Assembly: GCA_937959315.1 (NCBI GenBank)
Contig: CALGRC010000003.1
Coordinates: forward strand, 1 to 50,988
Length of the DNA stretch: 50,988 nucleotides
Direction of reading: 5' to 3'
Origin: an uncultured Clostridia bacterium
GTDB lineage: Bacteria > Bacillota > Clostridia > UMGS1810
In this document: in pieces, positions 41,376-50,643 of the stretch
How positions within the stretch are numbered: position 1 is the stretch's first letter
Layout of the letters: each line of letters opens with the position of its first letter
Made by a program: the position numbers and the translations under genes
Notes under the pieces: generated by a model
Database searches by the model: none
What the model was told of the DNA's origin: nothing
The model's input: only the letters and a program-made list of their open reading frames with translations

Positions 41376-42143
41376 TTATACGTATTTTTTAACCAAAAGG
41401 TGCACACGCCCTTTTTTGGATACGCCGCCGGTTGGGACAACCTGCATTTTTCCATATCCGCGCACCGAAAGGACGGCGTTTTCCGGCACCTGCTTGGCAC
41501 AGGAGGTCTGGACTTCGTAATTGACGGCGACCAGCCCCTTTTCAATCAGCCCGGCGCTTAGGCTCCGTGATTTCCCCAGCACGGCGCCCACCACGCAGTC
41601 TAAGCGCATGGAAGATACCGTACAGGTGGATTCTTCAAATTTGCGCTCGATGGCTAGGCTTCCCACATCATCCACCTGCGCGCAGTGCAGCGGGCAGCGC
41701 CCGGCAGCCTTGAGCTCCTGCAGCAGCAGTTTGCAGGCGGGCGGGGTACAAAAATAAATGGCACAATCCCCGTCTACGGCAATATCCCCAATGGCTTCGC
41801 GCGTGAGCCCCAGCCCCAGCGCCGCGCCCAAGAAGTCGCGGTGGGACAGCAGTGCGCCGCCGCCCGTCCGCGCCTGGACGGCACAGATGGGGAAAGGCTG
41901 TTCCCAGGCGTCCGGCGGGGCAAACCGCAGCATTTTCCGTTCTGCGTCCTCATACCCGCCAAACGGGGTTATGGTAAAATCCCCATGGATACGCGCGAGG
42001 GCTATCTGCTGCACCCGCGGGCTTAAAAATGCCGAAAACATAGGCGCGCCTGATAGTAGACACCGCTGCGCCAGGTCATATAAGCGCGACAATACAAGCC
42101 TATCCTCACTGTCTAGGCCGGCGGTGATGTGCTGTTTGTCCAT
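41376..42143 (-). CDS. ylmH: S4-domain RNA-binding protein YlmH
   Basis: A 255-residue protein with a long N-terminal YlmH domain (DSEDRLVLSRLYDLAQRC) and a C-terminal S4 domain (MRLDCVVGAVLGKSRSLSAGLIEKGLVAVNYE). YlmH is related to ribosome rescue and binds stalled 50S subunits in Bacillus. The ATG overlaps the sepF stop by one base (TGATG); a TTG one codon earlier is possible. Confidence 0.93.
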   Translation of the reverse strand: MDKQHITAGLDSEDRLVLSRLYDLAQRCLLSGAPMFSAFLSPRVQQIALARIHGDFTITPFGGYEDAERKMLRFAPPDAWEQPFPICAVQARTGGGALLSHRDFLGAALGLGLTREAIGDIAVDGDCAIYFCTPPACKLLLQELKAAGRCPLHCAQVDDVGSLAIERKFEESTCTVSSMRLDCVVGAVLGKSRSLSAGLIEKGLVAVNYEVQTSCAKQVPENAVLSVRGYGKMQVVPTGGVSKKGRVHLLVKKYV

Positions 42144-42592
42144 CAATCCAGGTCAAATGCGCCTTTGGTCTTGAGTTCGTCCGAAAAGTCGCCCATGATG
42201 CCAACGTTATAGGGGGCCAGCAGCAAAATGCCGTTGGATACCTTCTGCATAGAGCCGTCCAGCGCATAGACCGCGCCGCTTAAGAAATCCACCACTTTGC
42301 GCGCCACATCCTTGTCCACTTTTTCCAAATTTACCACCACCGGCTTTTTGGCTTTCAGGTGGTCGGCAATGTCCTGCGAATCGCTGTAGGTGAGCGGCTG
42401 GATGACTACCACCTTGAGCTGCGTAGTGGTGTGGATGTTGACCACCTTGCCCTTTTTGGAGCCAAAGTCAATGGGGGCATCCTCCCGTTCTTTGCGCGGC
42501 GAAATGACCGGTTCTTCAAAATCGCGGTCTTCCTCTTCGTCGCCTACCCCCATCAGGCCCATCATTTTGTTCATGAAATTGCCCATGCCCAA
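42143..42592 (-). CDS. sepF: Cell division protein SepF
   Basis: A 149-residue FtsZ-bundling, membrane-binding protein. The amphipathic start (MGMGNFMNKMMGLMGVG), an acidic linker and the C-terminal core (VVVIQPLTYSDSQDIADHLKAKKPVVVNLEKVDKDVARKVVDFLSG) match the family; the core's GAVYALDGSMQKVSNGILLLAPYNV is complete. Standard neighbour of yggS and ylmH. Confidence 0.96.
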   Translation of the reverse strand: MGMGNFMNKMMGLMGVGDEEEDRDFEEPVISPRKEREDAPIDFGSKKGKVVNIHTTTQLKVVVIQPLTYSDSQDIADHLKAKKPVVVNLEKVDKDVARKVVDFLSGAVYALDGSMQKVSNGILLLAPYNVGIMGDFSDELKTKGAFDLD

Positions 42593-42599
42593 ATCCTCC

Positions 42600-43280
42600 T
42601 CATTGGTTTTTAAATAATGCCCTGCCGACGCGTATCAGATTCGCGCCTTCCTCAATTGCGTATGGAAAGTCGTTGCTCATGCCCATGGATAAATACTCCA
42701 TAGTAACATTATCGTATGAATGGTGTGATATGTCAACAGAAAATTTGTACAAACTTGAAAAAATATGTCGGATTTCGCGTTCAGAGGCCATCAGCGGCGC
42801 CATGGTCATCAGCCCCCGCACCCGGATGCCGGGAATTTGGGAAAGCAGCTCCAGGGAAGCGCGCATATCCTGCATGGCCATGCCAAACTTGCTCTGTTCG
42901 CCGGATATGTTGAGCTCCATTAAAATATCGGTTGTTTTTCCCAGCCTTTCGCTTTGCCGGCCGATTTCCCGGGCTAGGGAGAGGGAATCCACCGAGTGGA
43001 TGAGCGACACCTTATCCAAAATATATTTGACTTTATTGGATTGCAGATGTCCAATCAAATGCCAGTCGGCGCCGGGCAGCGCGTCATATTTGCGCAAAAG
43101 CTCCTGTACGCGGTTTTCAGCCAGATGGGTCAGCCCGCAATCCATACCCTGGCGGATAATTTCCGGTTCCACCGTCTTAGTGACGGCAATCAGCGTCACG
43201 TCATCCCGCTTGCGTCCGGCCCGCGCACAAGCGGATTGTATCTGTTCTTCTACGCGCGCCACATTATCTGCAATTGCCAT
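42600..43280 (-). CDS. yggS: PLP homeostasis protein YggS/YlmE
   Basis: A 226-residue alanine-racemase-fold protein that binds pyridoxal phosphate and keeps its level in balance. The PLP lysine is in LIAVTKTV near residue 35; HLIGHLQSNKVKYIL, LMELNISGEQSKFG and the closing LSMGMSNDFPYAIEEGANLIRVGRALF are the family signature. It is followed eight bases later by sepF. Confidence 0.95.
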   Translation of the reverse strand: MAIADNVARVEEQIQSACARAGRKRDDVTLIAVTKTVEPEIIRQGMDCGLTHLAENRVQELLRKYDALPGADWHLIGHLQSNKVKYILDKVSLIHSVDSLSLAREIGRQSERLGKTTDILMELNISGEQSKFGMAMQDMRASLELLSQIPGIRVRGLMTMAPLMASEREIRHIFSSLYKFSVDISHHSYDNVTMEYLSMGMSNDFPYAIEEGANLIRVGRALFKNQ

Positions 43281-43302
43281 GGCGCATTCCCCCTTCCTGC
43301 AC

Positions 43303-44544
43303 TCAGCGTACCAGCGCGCCTTCGTTGATTTCTTTGGCGTCCACTACAACTTCGTCATACAGCAAAAGCGTATTGCTGCCTAAGTTGTTTTCTTTTACAA
43401 TGGCATATTGCCCGTTATTGTATAAAAGTTCCGTTTCTTTAAATTTCATCAAGCCGTCGGTGACGGTGTATACCCCTTGTTTCCCGTCTTTGACGCGGAT
43501 GGCATCCATGGGCACCTTTAAACCCTCATATTTGTCACGGATGAGGGTGATGCTGCACTTGCGGTTGGACAGCGCAGGCTCGTTATAGTCGGTAGCGGTT
43601 GCAATCAGCACACATTTGCCGTCTGAGGCGGGCGAAATATATTGGATGGTGGCCGGAGAATCCTGTGTCTGTCCGTCTAAACGCAGATAGACAGTATATG
43701 TGAGCCCGTTTTGGGATGCGCTGTTCCATTCAGAGCGGATGCTCTCCGCCGTTTCGGCGTCCATCAGCAATGCGGCGTTCCATTCAATGTTGCTGACGAC
43801 TTTACATACCGCGCCGTTTGACCGCGCTTGTTCGGCGGAAATATCCATACCCTGGATATTTTCAAAATCTGCAACCGTCATAGAGCCAATGGCCGCAGGG
43901 GTGAGCACCTGTTCATAGCCGTCGATGGCGGTGGAATAGAGCCCCGGCTTGGGGGCGTACAATTCCTGCCGGGTGGAAGACAGCATGCTTTCGTATTGCT
44001 GTTTTTGCTGGCGCAGCTCTTCTAAAATGGCTGATGCAGTGCCGCTTTCCCCCGAGACCGCCCGTTTTTTATCCAACAGTTTGTCAAGGTCGGTCCTCAG
44101 TTCGCTGGCACGTTCCGCGTCCTGGCGGTTGGCCGCCACCACCAGGTCGCTGGCGCGCACCGCGATGTTTTCTTCCAGCTTGTGCTGGTCCCCTTCAAAG
44201 GCGGTGTCGCTTTCCACCGTATTGGTAATTTCCGTGATCCGGTCGTTGACTTGCTTTAATTTTTGCTGGGTTTCGCTGTCCACGTCCCCCTGATAGACTG
44301 CGGCGACCTGCTTCCCGTTTTTGACCAATTCATATTCGCGCACATAGCTTTCCAGTATGCCGCTTCCGTTTGCGGTGATGACCGATTCATCACGGATGAG
44401 GAGCGCTTGGTGGACACTGGCGTCCTCCAGGGTGCCGTAGCGGATCATCTGGGTTTTGATGGGCGGGTTCAAAAAGATATACAGGTTCCAGATTTGGAAC
44501 ACTACTAGCGCCGCTACAAACAGGCGGATGAGAAATTTCTTCAT
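43303..44544 (-). CDS. HlyD-like membrane-anchored protein of the division cluster
   Basis: A 413-residue protein with one N-terminal membrane helix (FLIRLFVAALVVFQIWNLYIFL), a half-lipoyl/beta-barrel segment with ITANGSGILESYVREYELVKNGKQVAAVY, and a long coiled coil (about 100-200) like HlyD-family adaptors. No exporter gene is near. Such proteins frequently sit next to yggS-sepF in Clostridia, so a role in envelope or division work is more likely than toxin export; this is inference. The ATG with AGGTGG upstream is used; an earlier ATG overlaps hfq. Confidence 0.75.
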   Translation of the reverse strand: MKKFLIRLFVAALVVFQIWNLYIFLNPPIKTQMIRYGTLEDASVHQALLIRDESVITANGSGILESYVREYELVKNGKQVAAVYQGDVDSETQQKLKQVNDRITEITNTVESDTAFEGDQHKLEENIAVRASDLVVAANRQDAERASELRTDLDKLLDKKRAVSGESGTASAILEELRQQKQQYESMLSSTRQELYAPKPGLYSTAIDGYEQVLTPAAIGSMTVADFENIQGMDISAEQARSNGAVCKVVSNIEWNAALLMDAETAESIRSEWNSASQNGLTYTVYLRLDGQTQDSPATIQYISPASDGKCVLIATATDYNEPALSNRKCSITLIRDKYEGLKVPMDAIRVKDGKQGVYTVTDGLMKFKETELLYNNGQYAIVKENNLGSNTLLLYDEVVVDAKEINEGALVR

Positions 44545-44560
44545 GGGCTTGCCACCTGCT

Positions 44561-44788
44561 TTAGTCATTGAGTTCTTTCAAGTAATTGACATTGTGTTTG
44601 GGGACAATGGTGGAAATGGCGTGCTTGAACACAAGCTGCTGTTTGCCCTCCGACTCCAAAAGCAGCGTAAAGCTGTCAAAGCTTTTGAGCTGCCCTTTGA
44701 ATTGGAAGCCGTTGGTCAGATAGACGGTGACATCCATCTTTTCCCGGCGCAGCACATTTAAAAATACATCCTGAAAGCTCTTTGTCAT
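44561..44788 (-). CDS. hfq: RNA chaperone Hfq
   Basis: A 75-residue Sm-like protein. Sm1 (VTVYLTNGFQFKGQLKSFDSFTLLL) and Sm2 (QLVFKHAISTIVP) are complete, with KHAIST replacing the usual YKHAIST. The last residues are short, as in Firmicutes. The correct ATG is in an ATGA overlap with the miaA stop; GGAGGTATT lies before it. Order miaA-hfq is common in bacteria. Confidence 0.96.
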   Translation of the reverse strand: MTKSFQDVFLNVLRREKMDVTVYLTNGFQFKGQLKSFDSFTLLLESEGKQQLVFKHAISTIVPKHNVNYLKELND

Positions 44789-45714
44789 GTTCCAATACCT
44801 CCTTGGTCTGTAGAAAATACTTGTATTACCTGTTCTATGGAACCACCGGCCGGCACCGGGTGGATATCCTTCCGGCGCCGCCACCAGGTGAGCTGCCGTT
44901 TGGCATAGCGGCGGGTGTTGCGCTTGAGTAAGCGGACGCTTTCCCCCCAGGTGGAACGGCCGCGGATATAGTAGACCAGTTCTTTATAGCCCAGCCCCTG
45001 CATGGCGTTGGCACGGGCGCTGACCCCGGATGCCAGAAGCCCCTCTACCTCGCCGAGCAGCCCATGCCCCAGCATTTGGTCCACCCGCTGCTCAATGCGC
45101 GCGTACAGTTCCTGCCGCGGCCGCTCCAGCAGCAGTATGGTGGCACGGTAGGGGGAAGGGGCGTTTTGCTGGCCTGCCCGGTATGCAGAAAATTTTTCCC
45201 CCGTACAGTGGAAAAACTCCAGCGCCCGTTTGACGCGCGGCAGGTTGTTTGGATGGATGGCTGCGGCGCTTTCGGGGTCTGCGGCCTTCAGCATGGCATG
45301 CAGGCCGTCTGCGCCAAATTCCTTTTCATAAACATCTAATGTGCGGCGGTACTCCTCGTCCCGGGTGCCCGCTGGAAAGACCGCGCCGCTGAGCAGGCTG
45401 GATATGTACAGCCCCGTTCCGCCCGACACAATGGGGAGCTTCCCGCGTCCGGCAATCCCAGCAATGGCCGCGGAAGCGTCTGACACAAACCGTGCCACAT
45501 CGTATGGTTCGTTTGGGTCGGCAATGTCAATCAGATGGTGGGGGATGCCCTGCCGTTCAGCGGCCGTCGGCTTTGCAGTGCCAATGTCCATGCCGCGGTA
45601 GACCTGCATGGAATCGGCGGACACCACCTCGCCGTTTAACCGTTTGGCGAGCTGTATGGTTAACGCTGTTTTGCCCACGGCCGTGGGCCCGGTGATTACC
45701 AGCAATGGCTGCAT
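44785..45714 (-). CDS. miaA: tRNA dimethylallyltransferase MiaA
   Basis: A 309-residue enzyme that adds dimethylallyl to A37 of tRNAs reading UNN codons. The P-loop is GPTAVGKTAL near residue 8, SADSMQVYRGMDIGTAKP follows, and FxxHxxR-like regions and the C-terminal RYAKRQLTWWRR are present. I chose the ATG with AAAGGGGGG six bases upstream. MiaB, which acts on the same base next, is coded at the end of this window. Confidence 0.95.
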   Translation of the reverse strand: MQPLLVITGPTAVGKTALTIQLAKRLNGEVVSADSMQVYRGMDIGTAKPTAAERQGIPHHLIDIADPNEPYDVARFVSDASAAIAGIAGRGKLPIVSGGTGLYISSLLSGAVFPAGTRDEEYRRTLDVYEKEFGADGLHAMLKAADPESAAAIHPNNLPRVKRALEFFHCTGEKFSAYRAGQQNAPSPYRATILLLERPRQELYARIEQRVDQMLGHGLLGEVEGLLASGVSARANAMQGLGYKELVYYIRGRSTWGESVRLLKRNTRRYAKRQLTWWRRRKDIHPVPAGGSIEQVIQVFSTDQGGIGT

Positions 45715-45742
45715 GGGCATCCCCCCTTTCATAAGTGGGCGG

Positions 45743-47593
45743 TTATACCACCCGTTTAAATTGCCGTTCCAATTCGGTTTTTTCCATTTTCACCATTATA
45801 GGCCTGCCGTGAGGGCAGGTATTGATGCCGGGCAGCGCCAGCACCCGCTCGCACAGCCGCTCCATCTCTGGTTTTGTTAAAATATGGTTGCCTTTAAGCG
45901 CCCGCTTGCAGGCCACGGTGTGCAGCGCCCGTTCTGCCAGCAGCCCGTCGGCGTCCTGCGCGTGGTCGCGCAACAGCGACGCCAGCTCGCCGACGACCTC
46001 TTTGATTTGGCTATCCTCCAGCGGCGCCGGCACAGCGCGCACAATGATTTGATCTGCGCCAAATTCGCCCAGGTCAAACCCGATGGCCGAAAAAAGCGGC
46101 AAATGCGCGCAGATAGCCTGGAAATCCAGCGGGTCCAGGCGCAGTGTGAGCGGCAGCAGCATGAGCTGGGAGCTGACCTGCCGGCTGTGGTATTCGGCCA
46201 GCAATTCTTCAAAGCACAGCCGCTCATGCGCGGCGTGCTGGTCAATCAGCAGCAGCGTATCGCCCTGCTGCACCAAAATATAGGTGCCAAATACCTGCCC
46301 GGCGACGGTAAAGTCGATGCCCGCCTGCGGGGTGTTTTCCGGCTGCTCCGGCTGCGGTTCCGGCATTTGCCCTGTCTGCGGATGCTCTGGGACGGCCGCA
46401 GCCTGGAAGTGTTCGTCGGTATTTTCCTGCAGCATGGCGGGCGGCGTTTGATAGCGCGCCACGGCGGACGGGATATACGGGGGTTCCTGCTCTGGATCGC
46501 GGATGGCCGGCTGCTCTGGCTTTGGCGCCGTCCGCCGGGCAATGAGCGGGATTTCCACCTGCGCCGGCGGCTGGTTTCCGGGGCCGCGCTTGAGTTCCGG
46601 GATATGCTTGGTTGCCGTAATGGCGTCCCGCACCGCCCAGCAAACGGCGTTGTACATTTTTTTGTCGTCTGAAAAGCGCACCTCCAGCTTGGCGGGGTGG
46701 ACATTGACATCCACAAACGACGGCGCGGTTGTGATGTGCAGCACGCACACCGGGAATTTGCCCGCCATCATGGCGTTTTTATAGCCCTCGCCCACCGCCG
46801 CCGACAGGGTGCGGCTGACAATGGTGCGGCCGTTTAGGAAAAACAGCTGGTGCCGCCGGTCCCGCCGGGCGAGCGAAAAGCTGCCCACATAGCCGGTTAT
46901 GGAAATGTGTTCCTCCTCCAAATGGACCGGAAGCATGTTCTGCGCGTATTCCCGGCCTAAAACAATGTGGATGGCGGACAGCAAATCGCCGTCGCCGGGG
47001 CTTTGCAGCACTGTTTTGCCATTGCTGATATATTGGAAGGATATCTCTGGGTGGCACAATATGCATTTGCCCACCAAATCGGTCACATGGCCGGTTTCTG
47101 CCGCGTCTGATTTTAAAAATTTCATGCGCGCCGGCGTGTTGAAAAAGAGGCTGCGCACAATCATGGTAGTGCCGGTTGGGCAGCCGGCTTCGGTGTGTTC
47201 CACAAGGTCGCCGCCTTCCAATACCACCGCAGTGCCGGCGGTTTCGTCCGCCGTCCGGGTGAGCGCTTCCACATGGGCCACCGCCGCAATGCTGGCCAGC
47301 GCTTCGCCGCGGAAGCCCAGCGTACAGATTTGGCCCAAATCACTGCCGGTGGAAATTTTGCTGGTAGCGTGCCGCAAAAACGCGGTTTTTACCTCGGCTG
47401 CCGGAATGCCGCAGCCGTCGTCGGTAACGCGGATATACGACATGCCGCCCTTTTTGAGTTCGATGGCAATGCGGGCTGCGCCCGCATCGATGGCGTTTTC
47501 AATGAGCTCCTTGACCACAGAAGCGGGCCGCTCCACCACCTCGCCGGCTGCAATCAGGTTGGCGGTGTGCTTGTCCAATACTTTAATTGCCAT
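45743..47593 (-). CDS. mutL: DNA mismatch repair protein MutL
   Basis: A 616-residue MutL with N-terminal GHKL ATPase (ELIENAIDAGA, DDGCGI, TLGFRGEALASI) and a C-terminal endonuclease site: DQHAAHERLCFE near residues 450-461, ACKRALKG, and CPHGRP near 593-598. So strand nicking is done by MutL, as in bacteria without MutH. A Pro/Gln-rich linker (about 340-430) joins the parts. It overlaps mutS by 11 bases. Confidence 0.96.
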   Translation of the reverse strand: MAIKVLDKHTANLIAAGEVVERPASVVKELIENAIDAGAARIAIELKKGGMSYIRVTDDGCGIPAAEVKTAFLRHATSKISTGSDLGQICTLGFRGEALASIAAVAHVEALTRTADETAGTAVVLEGGDLVEHTEAGCPTGTTMIVRSLFFNTPARMKFLKSDAAETGHVTDLVGKCILCHPEISFQYISNGKTVLQSPGDGDLLSAIHIVLGREYAQNMLPVHLEEEHISITGYVGSFSLARRDRRHQLFFLNGRTIVSRTLSAAVGEGYKNAMMAGKFPVCVLHITTAPSFVDVNVHPAKLEVRFSDDKKMYNAVCWAVRDAITATKHIPELKRGPGNQPPAQVEIPLIARRTAPKPEQPAIRDPEQEPPYIPSAVARYQTPPAMLQENTDEHFQAAAVPEHPQTGQMPEPQPEQPENTPQAGIDFTVAGQVFGTYILVQQGDTLLLIDQHAAHERLCFEELLAEYHSRQVSSQLMLLPLTLRLDPLDFQAICAHLPLFSAIGFDLGEFGADQIIVRAVPAPLEDSQIKEVVGELASLLRDHAQDADGLLAERALHTVACKRALKGNHILTKPEMERLCERVLALPGINTCPHGRPIMVKMEKTELERQFKRVV

Positions 47594-50201
47594 TGCCGGA
47601 CACCTCCTTTGCCAGCGTTTGCAGCTCTAGCAGCTTGTTCATGGCTTCGATGGGGGATATGGTGTTGATATCCAGTGCGCAAAGCCTGTCAATGACCGGC
47701 TGCGCTGCGCTGGCCGGAAGGGTTGGCTGCGCCGCAGGCGCCGGGATATCGGCACTGCGGGGCACCGATTCCTTTTGCTCAATGGCGGCGAGCACTTCTT
47801 TGGCGCGCTGGATAACCTCTTCCGGTACGCCCGCCAGTTTGGCCACTTCAATGCCGTAGCTGTCGTCGGTGCCGCCCGGGATAATTTTGCGCAGGAAAAT
47901 GATGTCTTCCCCCCGCCGCCGCACGGCGACCGCGTAGTTTTTCAAACCTGCAACCCGCCCTTCCAAGGCGGTCAGTTCGTGGTAGTGGGTGGCAAACAGC
48001 GTTTTGGCGCCCACCTTTTGCGGGTCGCTTAAATATTCAGTGACCGCCCAGGCGATGGAAAGCCCGTCAAAAGTGCTGGTGCCGCGGCCAATTTCGTCTA
48101 AGATAACCAGCGAGCGGGCGGTGGCGTTTTTTAAAATATTGGCCACCTCGGTCATTTCCACCATAAAGGTGGACTGCCCGGCCGCCAAATCATCCGATGC
48201 GCCCACGCGGGTGAAAATACGGTCTACCACGCCGATGTGCGCGGTTTTTGCCGGCACAAAGGAACCCGCCTGCGCCATGAGCACGATGAGCGCCGTCTGC
48301 CGCATATAAGTGGATTTCCCCGCCATATTTGGCCCGGTGATGAGCGCAAACCGGTCGGTAGAGCAGTTTAAGCGGGTGTCGTTTGGCACAAAAAAGCTGT
48401 CCCGCAGCGCCAGCTCCACCGTCGGATGGCGGCCTTCGGTGATGGCAATGCCGTCCCCGTTGTCCACTTCCGGCCGCACATAGCCGTTTGCCGCAGCAAC
48501 TGTCGCAAAGGAAGCGAGCACATCTAGCTGGGCAATCAGCTTGGCGGTCTTTTGCAGCCGCGAAAGGGCGTCGCCCACCCGGCCGCGCACATAGGCAAAG
48601 TCCTCGTATTCTATGGCCTCCACCCGGTCTTTGGCGCCCAGCACCGCGTTTTCCACATCCTTGAGCTCCTGGGTGATAAACCGTTCGCAGTTGGCCAGCG
48701 TCTGTTTGCGGATGTAATCGGGCGGGACGCGGGATAGGTTGGATTTAGAAACTTCTATGTAATAGCCGAATACCTTGTTGTAGCCGATTTTTAGCTGCTT
48801 GATGCCGGTTTTTTCCCGCTCCTGCGCTTCGATACGGGCAATGGTGCCGGTGCCTGCGTCCATAGAGGCGCGGATGCGGTCCAGTTCAGTATCAAACCCC
48901 TCGCGGATCATGCCGCCTTCCCGCACGGTGAGCGGCGGGGTGTCCACAAAAGCGGTCAAAATGAGCGTTTTGATATCGTCTGCGACGTCCAGTTCGTACA
49001 AGATGGCGCGCAGTTGTTCGCTTTTGCAGGGTTCCAGAAGGGAACACACCTCCGGAAGCTGCGCAAGGCTTAAACCCAGGCTGAGCAAATCGCGCGCGTT
49101 GCAGGTGCCGTACACCGCTTTGGACAGCAGCCGCTCCATGTCAGAAATCTGCTTGAGCCGCTCTGTTACCTGCCCGCGCAGGTCGAGGTTTTCCAAAAGT
49201 TCCTGTACGGCGTCCAGCCGACGGTTGATTTTTTCGGTATCGACAAGCGGCTGTTCCAACCATTTGCGCAAAAGGCGTGCGCCCATGGCGGTCTTGGTCT
49301 TGTCCAGCACCCCCAAAAGCGAACCGCGCTTGGATTTGTCCCGTATGGTGGCGGTCAGCTCCAAATTGCGGCGGGAGGATAAATCGATATCCATAAATTC
49401 GTTTTTCAAATAAAAATTGACGGAGGATATATGTTTCAGGTCAATTTTCTGCGTGGATTCTAAATATTGCAGCGCCGCGCCCAGCGCGCGGACGCACGGC
49501 TGGTGGCGGGAAAAGGAAAGGGCGCCGGTATCCAGCTTTTTTTCATTGATACGCCGGCAGGCGGCTTCAAAATCAAAGTCGGCCTGCGGGACAAAGCTTT
49601 CGTAAAAGTCAAACCGGTTCTTCATGTCGGCAAACAGTGCCGCATAGGGGGCGGCGCCGTCGTTGATGATGACTTCGGCTGGTTTAAAGCAGGCCAGCGT
49701 GTTGGCAAGCTCGTTATCGGCGGCGCTGTTTTCGCCCATGGTGGCAAACAAGTCGCCGGTGGATACGTCTGCAAATGCCACGCCAAAGGATACGCCGTCA
49801 AAATATACGGCGGCCAGGTAGGTATTTTCCCCCTCCGCCAAAATGGAGTCGATGTTGGCAGTGCCGGGGGTGATGATACGCACCACGTCCCGCTGCACCA
49901 GCCCTTTGGCGTTTTTGGGGTCTTCCACCTGCTCGCATATGGCCACCTTGAAGCCGTTTTCCACCAGCTTGGCAATGTAACTTTGCGCACTGTGGTAAGG
50001 CACGCCGCACATGGGGGCGCGCTCGTCAGTGCCGCAGTCTTTGCCGGTCAGCGCAATTTCCAGTATTTCTGACGCGGTGACGGCGTCGTCGTAAAACATT
50101 TCATAGAAATCGCCCAGCCGGAAAAACAGGATGCAGTCGCTGTATTCGGTTTTGATACGCTGGTATTGCTTCATCATGGGGGTGACGGGTGGTTCCATCA
50201 T
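47583..50201 (-). CDS. mutS: DNA mismatch recognition protein MutS
   Basis: An 872-residue MutS. The mismatch-reading FFRLGDFYEMF is near residue 26, the Walker A GPNMAGKSTYMRQ near 622, then SFVPAKTAHIG and DEIGRGTSTFDG and TLFATHYHELT. The C-terminal helix-turn-helix pair is complete. It begins a mutS-mutL-miaA-hfq series, and has a YlbF-type gene upstream, as in many Firmicutes. Confidence 0.97.
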   Translation of the reverse strand: MMEPPVTPMMKQYQRIKTEYSDCILFFRLGDFYEMFYDDAVTASEILEIALTGKDCGTDERAPMCGVPYHSAQSYIAKLVENGFKVAICEQVEDPKNAKGLVQRDVVRIITPGTANIDSILAEGENTYLAAVYFDGVSFGVAFADVSTGDLFATMGENSAADNELANTLACFKPAEVIINDGAAPYAALFADMKNRFDFYESFVPQADFDFEAACRRINEKKLDTGALSFSRHQPCVRALGAALQYLESTQKIDLKHISSVNFYLKNEFMDIDLSSRRNLELTATIRDKSKRGSLLGVLDKTKTAMGARLLRKWLEQPLVDTEKINRRLDAVQELLENLDLRGQVTERLKQISDMERLLSKAVYGTCNARDLLSLGLSLAQLPEVCSLLEPCKSEQLRAILYELDVADDIKTLILTAFVDTPPLTVREGGMIREGFDTELDRIRASMDAGTGTIARIEAQEREKTGIKQLKIGYNKVFGYYIEVSKSNLSRVPPDYIRKQTLANCERFITQELKDVENAVLGAKDRVEAIEYEDFAYVRGRVGDALSRLQKTAKLIAQLDVLASFATVAAANGYVRPEVDNGDGIAITEGRHPTVELALRDSFFVPNDTRLNCSTDRFALITGPNMAGKSTYMRQTALIVLMAQAGSFVPAKTAHIGVVDRIFTRVGASDDLAAGQSTFMVEMTEVANILKNATARSLVILDEIGRGTSTFDGLSIAWAVTEYLSDPQKVGAKTLFATHYHELTALEGRVAGLKNYAVAVRRRGEDIIFLRKIIPGGTDDSYGIEVAKLAGVPEEVIQRAKEVLAAIEQKESVPRSADIPAPAAQPTLPASAAQPVIDRLCALDINTISPIEAMNKLLELQTLAKEVSGNGN

Positions 50202-50237
50202 TGTGCCATGTCCTTTCTGCCAAAATTTTGCATTTTC

Positions 50238-50624
50238 TCAGTGGCAGCCGCTGCAGCCAGAGCAGTTGCCGCTGCAGCCGCCGCTGTTTCCCGAAATGAA
50301 ATAAGAGATGATATTGTTGACCTGCTGTACCAGGTTGGAAAACCGGTTTTGCGCGTCCAGGTAGTTTTTGATGCTTGTGTTTTGCAGCAGGCTGTCAAAC
50401 GACGCCTGCGCTTCGGCCTGGATAGCTTCCAGCTCTTCTTTGGTCACGCCGTCGGCCGCCGCCCGCTTTGCCAGATTGTCCTGCGTCACGCGGTAATCAG
50501 CCAAAAGCCTGCACGCCTCCTGGTCGCTCAGCTGGATATCCTCCGCTTCCTTGTAAGCCAGATATTCTTCGCTCTCAGAAAGCATAATCGCCAGTTCCCT
50601 TGCTTTATCCAATACGGTATCCAT
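50238..50624 (-). CDS. YlbF/YmcA family protein with Cys-rich tail
   Basis: A 128-residue all-helical protein of the YlbF/YmcA (RicF/RicA) family. Bacillus members form the Y-complex with YaaT, carry [4Fe-4S] clusters, and steer RNase Y and phosphorelay. The helical core runs to VQQVNNIISYFISG, and the tail GGCSGNCSGCSGCH holds four Cys in C-x3-C-x2-C-x2-C order, fitting cluster binding. It lies between miaB and mutS, near the place of ymcA in Bacillus. Which of the two paralogues it is cannot be decided. Confidence 0.88.
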   Translation of the reverse strand: MDTVLDKARELAIMLSESEEYLAYKEAEDIQLSDQEACRLLADYRVTQDNLAKRAAADGVTKEELEAIQAEAQASFDSLLQNTSIKNYLDAQNRFSNLVQQVNNIISYFISGNSGGCSGNCSGCSGCH

Positions 50625-50643
50625 GTGTATATACGCTCCTTTT

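Noticed and set aside
42600..44568. Toxin export operon around the HlyD-like gene
   Set aside because: No ABC exporter, peptidase or precursor peptide is next to it; neighbours are division and RNA genes.
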